Shown one piece after another: positions 62,998 through 64,000 of a stretch of 64,000 bases of DNA; positions within the stretch are counted from its first letter, which is position 1; every line of letters begins with the position of its first letter. Both the position numbers and the translations under genes were made by a program. Source of the stretch: Verrucomicrobiaceae bacterium (GTDB lineage: Bacteria > Verrucomicrobiota > Verrucomicrobiia > Verrucomicrobiales > Verrucomicrobiaceae); contig JABTUN010000003.1 in the NCBI GenBank assembly GCA_015075365.1, positions 1,037,060 to 1,101,059 on the forward strand, in the 5' to 3' direction. The notes beneath the pieces were generated by a model. The model was not told the DNA's origin. It ran no database searches and saw only the letters and a list, made by a program, of their open reading frames with translations.

Positions 62998-63684
62998 ATG
63001 CGCGTCGATGTCGTGACCCTGTTCCCTGAAATCGTGACCGTCCCCATGGGCGCGAGCATCATGGGCCGCGCCCAGGAAAAAGGCGCGCTGGAGCTGCATG
63101 TGCACGACCTGCGGGAGCACGGCATGGGAAAGCACCGCCACGTCGATGACACGCCCTACGGCGGCGGGCAGGGCATGGTGATCCGCCCGGAGCCGCTGTG
63201 GGCCGCGCTGCAGGCGGTGGACCGGCCGCAGGCGCGCGTGATCCTGATGTCCCCCGCTGGAAAACCCTTCCGGCAGGCGGACGCCCGGCGTCTGGCGGCG
63301 GAGGAGCATCTCATTTTCATCTCCGGCCACTACGAGGGCATCGACCAGCGCGCGATCGATCAGTGGGTGGATGAGGAGCTCAGCATCGGTGATTATGTGC
63401 TGACAAACGGTGCCATCGCCGCCGTGGTCGTCATAGACGCCGTCGTGCGTCTGCTCCCCGGCGTGCTGGGGGATGAGATGAGCGCCGTGGACGAGAGCTT
63501 TGGCGAAAACGGCCTGCTGGAGGCGCCGCAATACACAAAGCCTGCTGAATTCGCCGGCCTTGCCGTGCCGGAGGTTCTATTGAGCGGCAACCATGCGAAA
63601 ATCGCCGAATGGCGCGCGGCGCAGGCGCTGGACCGCACGCGACGCGTGCGGCCGGACTTGCTGCCGCGCATCACCTCACCTTGA
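62998..63684 (+). CDS. trmD: tRNA (guanine-37-N1)-methyltransferase
   Basis: The product is 228 aa. It methylates G37 of tRNAs with SAM and prevents frameshifting. Trefoil-knot SPOUT features: DVVTLFPEI start, VDDTPYGGGQGMVIRPEPLW, the knot LIFISGHYEGIDQRAID and ELSIGDYVLTNGAIAAVVVI with the binding loops, ending LLSGNHAKIAEWR. It has Ile-Ala-Ala-Val-Val where most have GELPA(M/L), a modest change in the knot. Start ATG at 62998. No rpsP or rplS neighbours are seen, unlike in many bacteria. Confidence 0.95.
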   Translation: MRVDVVTLFPEIVTVPMGASIMGRAQEKGALELHVHDLREHGMGKHRHVDDTPYGGGQGMVIRPEPLWAALQAVDRPQARVILMSPAGKPFRQADARRLAAEEHLIFISGHYEGIDQRAIDQWVDEELSIGDYVLTNGAIAAVVVIDAVVRLLPGVLGDEMSAVDESFGENGLLEAPQYTKPAEFAGLAVPEVLLSGNHAKIAEWRAAQALDRTRRVRPDLLPRITSP

Positions 63685-63732
63685 AACTGGACAATGTCAC
63701 GCCTCGCGCTCCATTCTCCCTCCCCACGCTCC

Positions 63733-64000
63733 ATGAAGCTCCTTCTCACGTTTTTTCTTCTTTCCGCCGTCGTCGCGCTGCGCGGGCAGGACACCGCCGC
63801 CGCGCCGGGCAAGGCCACGCTGGAGTTCAAGGACGGCGACCGCCTCGTGCTGCTGGGCAACACGGTGTTCGAGCGCGAGCAGCGCTATGGGGCCTTTGAG
63901 CCGCGCCTGGCCCTGGCGCTGGGAGACATCAAGGTGAGCGTGCGGAACCTGGCCTGGAGCGGCGACACCGTGTTTGGTCATGCGCGCTCTTATTTCGGCC
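63733..64000 (+). CDS. Secreted SGNH-like domain protein, N-terminal fragment
   Basis: The first 89 codons run off the right edge. The signal peptide is MKLLLTFFLLSAVVALRGQD. After it comes LEFKDGDRLVLLGNTVFERE, then YGAFEPRLALALGDIKVSVR and NLAWSGDTVFGHARSYF. This pattern (a Gly-Asn block followed by RNLAWSGDT) starts the SGNH hydrolase domain of long PVC-type proteins that often continue into heme-binding or membrane-dehydrogenase-like domains. What follows cannot be seen. Confidence 0.65.
   Translation, partial: MKLLLTFFLLSAVVALRGQDTAAAPGKATLEFKDGDRLVLLGNTVFEREQRYGAFEPRLALALGDIKVSVRNLAWSGDTVFGHARSYFG

Overview
The window looks like a verrucomicrobial (PVC-superphylum) chromosome segment. 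It is GC-rich. Its mix of core genes (prfA, rpmE, topB, prmC, folK, dapB, lolC/E-type permease, trmD) with a lipase-maturation-factor protein, a YHYH protein, a kinase-SUMF1 fusion, a TonB-like/terpenoid-toroid protein and a large set of secreted five-bladed beta-propeller enzymes is typical of that group. The assignment rests on gene families only, not on a marker phylogeny.

Layout. (1) 1-3.0 kb: prfA (partial) and rpmE on the minus strand, a broken gene for an FN3-like protein, and repeat-rich DNA: a 21-bp array (1122-1565), a 102-bp tandem duplication (1957-2160) and a second 21-bp array of 23 units (2357-2839). (2) 3.1-8.9 kb: a decayed chromosomal integron. A multiply frameshifted intI (minus) is followed by plus-strand cassettes with a good attC site at 4673-4800, then degraded IS3- and IS110-family elements, then one more cassette. 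(3) 9.1-12.6 kb: topB and an EamA-type exporter. (4) 12.9-43.5 kb: a large catabolic region. Plus-strand genes encode RraA-like, HpcH/HpaI aldolase, SDR and an Na+/solute symporter. A long minus-strand series, mostly joined by 4-bp ATGA/GTGA overlaps, encodes five paralogous beta-propeller glycosidase-like proteins, a BNR sialidase-like protein, a NAL/DHDPS aldolase, an SGNH esterase, M14-like peptidases, a ceramidase-like hydrolase, an acyltransferase, amidohydrolases, an aminomutase-like enzyme and SDRs. An AbiE toxin-antitoxin pair and a 2H phosphoesterase sit inside it. (5) 43.5-52.6 kb: envelope genes, an FN3-like gene with a 42-bp repeat array at its 5' side, and a Ser/Thr kinase-SUMF1 protein. 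(6) 52.8-64 kb: prmC, an FtsK/EccC-like ATPase with a WXG100-like partner and a helical protein, folK, dapB, lolC/E, trmD and the start of an SGNH-like gene.

How it fits together. Four near-identical inverted repeats, TGGTTC-N7-GAACCA, lie 44-57 bp from the start codons of the main transcription units of the catabolic region. They suggest one regulon. Its content (sialidase, SGNH esterase, Kelch/NanM-like protein, SSS symporter, NAL-like aldolase) resembles uptake and breakdown of an acidic or amino sugar glycan, but the substrate is inferred.

Best candidates for new biology: the shared operator; palindromic repeats translated in frame, one forming the linker of an amidohydrolase-aminomutase fusion and one sitting in the activation segment of the kinase; the FtsK/WXG100-like/helical three-gene module after folK; and the repeat arrays with 21-bp-based periods next to an FN3-like gene family.
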